Source of the DNA: Lentisphaerota bacterium
GTDB taxonomy: Bacteria; Verrucomicrobiota; Lentisphaeria; Oligosphaerales; PUNB01
Direction of reading: 5' to 3'
DNA length: 13,034 nt
Assembly: GCA_003552565.1 (NCBI GenBank)
Contig: PUNB01000107.1
Coordinates: 1-13,034, forward strand
In this document: positions 12,812-13,034 of the stretch, piece by piece
Numbering within the stretch: position 1 is the first letter of the stretch
Layout: every line of letters starts with the position of its first letter
Notes under the pieces: generated by a model
The model's database searches: none
What the model was told of the DNA's origin: nothing
What the model saw: only the letters and a program-made list of their open reading frames with translations
Program-made: the position numbers and the translations under genes

Positions 12812-13034
12812 GACTCTTTCTCAAAACGAATGGCTTGCTAATAGTTTTTTCTTAGATTTTGTGGACAACAGGTTGGTTTCAGGTGTCAGGTTTCAGGAGA
12901 GAAAGCACCTATATGGTCTGGAGAAGACGCTCGAAAAGAAAATTCCGGTAAGCGACCGGCGTTGGCATGTAGAGGAAGACCACGTCGCATACGGATCAGA
13001 AAGTGCGCTGTGCCCCTCTGGATGGCCTGAAACC
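12812..13034. other. Non-coding tail with TTTCAGG repeats
   Basis: No gene is supported here. TTTCAGG, TGTCAGG and TTTCAGG heptamers lie at 12877-12897, preceded by GG. GGTTTCAGG occurs at 12875-12883 and 12889-12897, and its reverse complement CCTGAAACC closes the window at 13026-13034. The inverted 9-mers thus bracket about 130 nt of unique-looking sequence. The 16-mer GGTTTCAGGTGTCAGG (12875-12890) is an exact copy of 7480-7495. Confidence 0.65.

Overview
The window is most likely from an anaerobic bacterium, probably of the PVC superphylum (Lentisphaerota, Kiritimatiellota or a relative). Three things suggest this: an oxygen-sensitive [FeFe]-hydrogenase maturase, a Cys-type sulfatase lying in an iron-sulfur-rich gene cluster, and intergenic DNA crowded with short degenerate repeats (heptamer and decamer arrays, REP-like hairpins). 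The phylum is an inference from gene content and repeat style, not from a phylogenetic marker.

Layout. 1-572 is non-coding and almost entirely repeats. 573-3767 (+) holds hydG and, 42 bp later, a fused rpiB-glyA gene, probably one transcript. 3734-7187 (-) is a three-gene operon converging on it: an FHA-MoxR AAA+ ATPase, a LolC/E-type permease and a LolD-type ATPase. The lolD stop lies inside the 3' end of rpiB-glyA (34 bp overlap). A tRNA-Gln(UUG) with a good promoter sits just upstream of that operon on the same strand. 7378-7937 is repeat-rich intergenic DNA. 8001-8756 (+) is an IclR-family regulator with a near-consensus promoter. After another repeat block (8760-9070) come three + strand genes: a QueG/COG1600-like double-[4Fe-4S] protein, a U32-like protein with clustered cysteines, and a cytosolic formylglycine-type sulfatase. 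They end in a hairpin terminator that includes the sulfatase stop codon. 12812-13034 is repeat-containing DNA with no gene.

How the genes may work together. HydG makes the CO and CN- ligands of the hydrogenase H-cluster. The bridging azadithiolate has been traced in vitro to serine, with serine hydroxymethyltransferase and lipoyl-H-protein chemistry implicated, so hydG followed by glyA may be functional linkage. The permease and ATPase should form one lipoprotein-releasing exporter, and the FHA-MoxR fusion ahead of them is an unusual partner. The IclR, Fe-S, U32-like and sulfatase genes look like an accessory catabolic or modification cassette of unknown substrate.

The most novel points are the RpiB-GlyA and FHA-MoxR fusions, the hydG-glyA linkage, the uncharacterised Fe-S/U32-like/sulfatase cluster, and several intergenic arrays sharing a 7-nt period and a GAA core, plus a REP doublet framed by a dispersed 13-mer.
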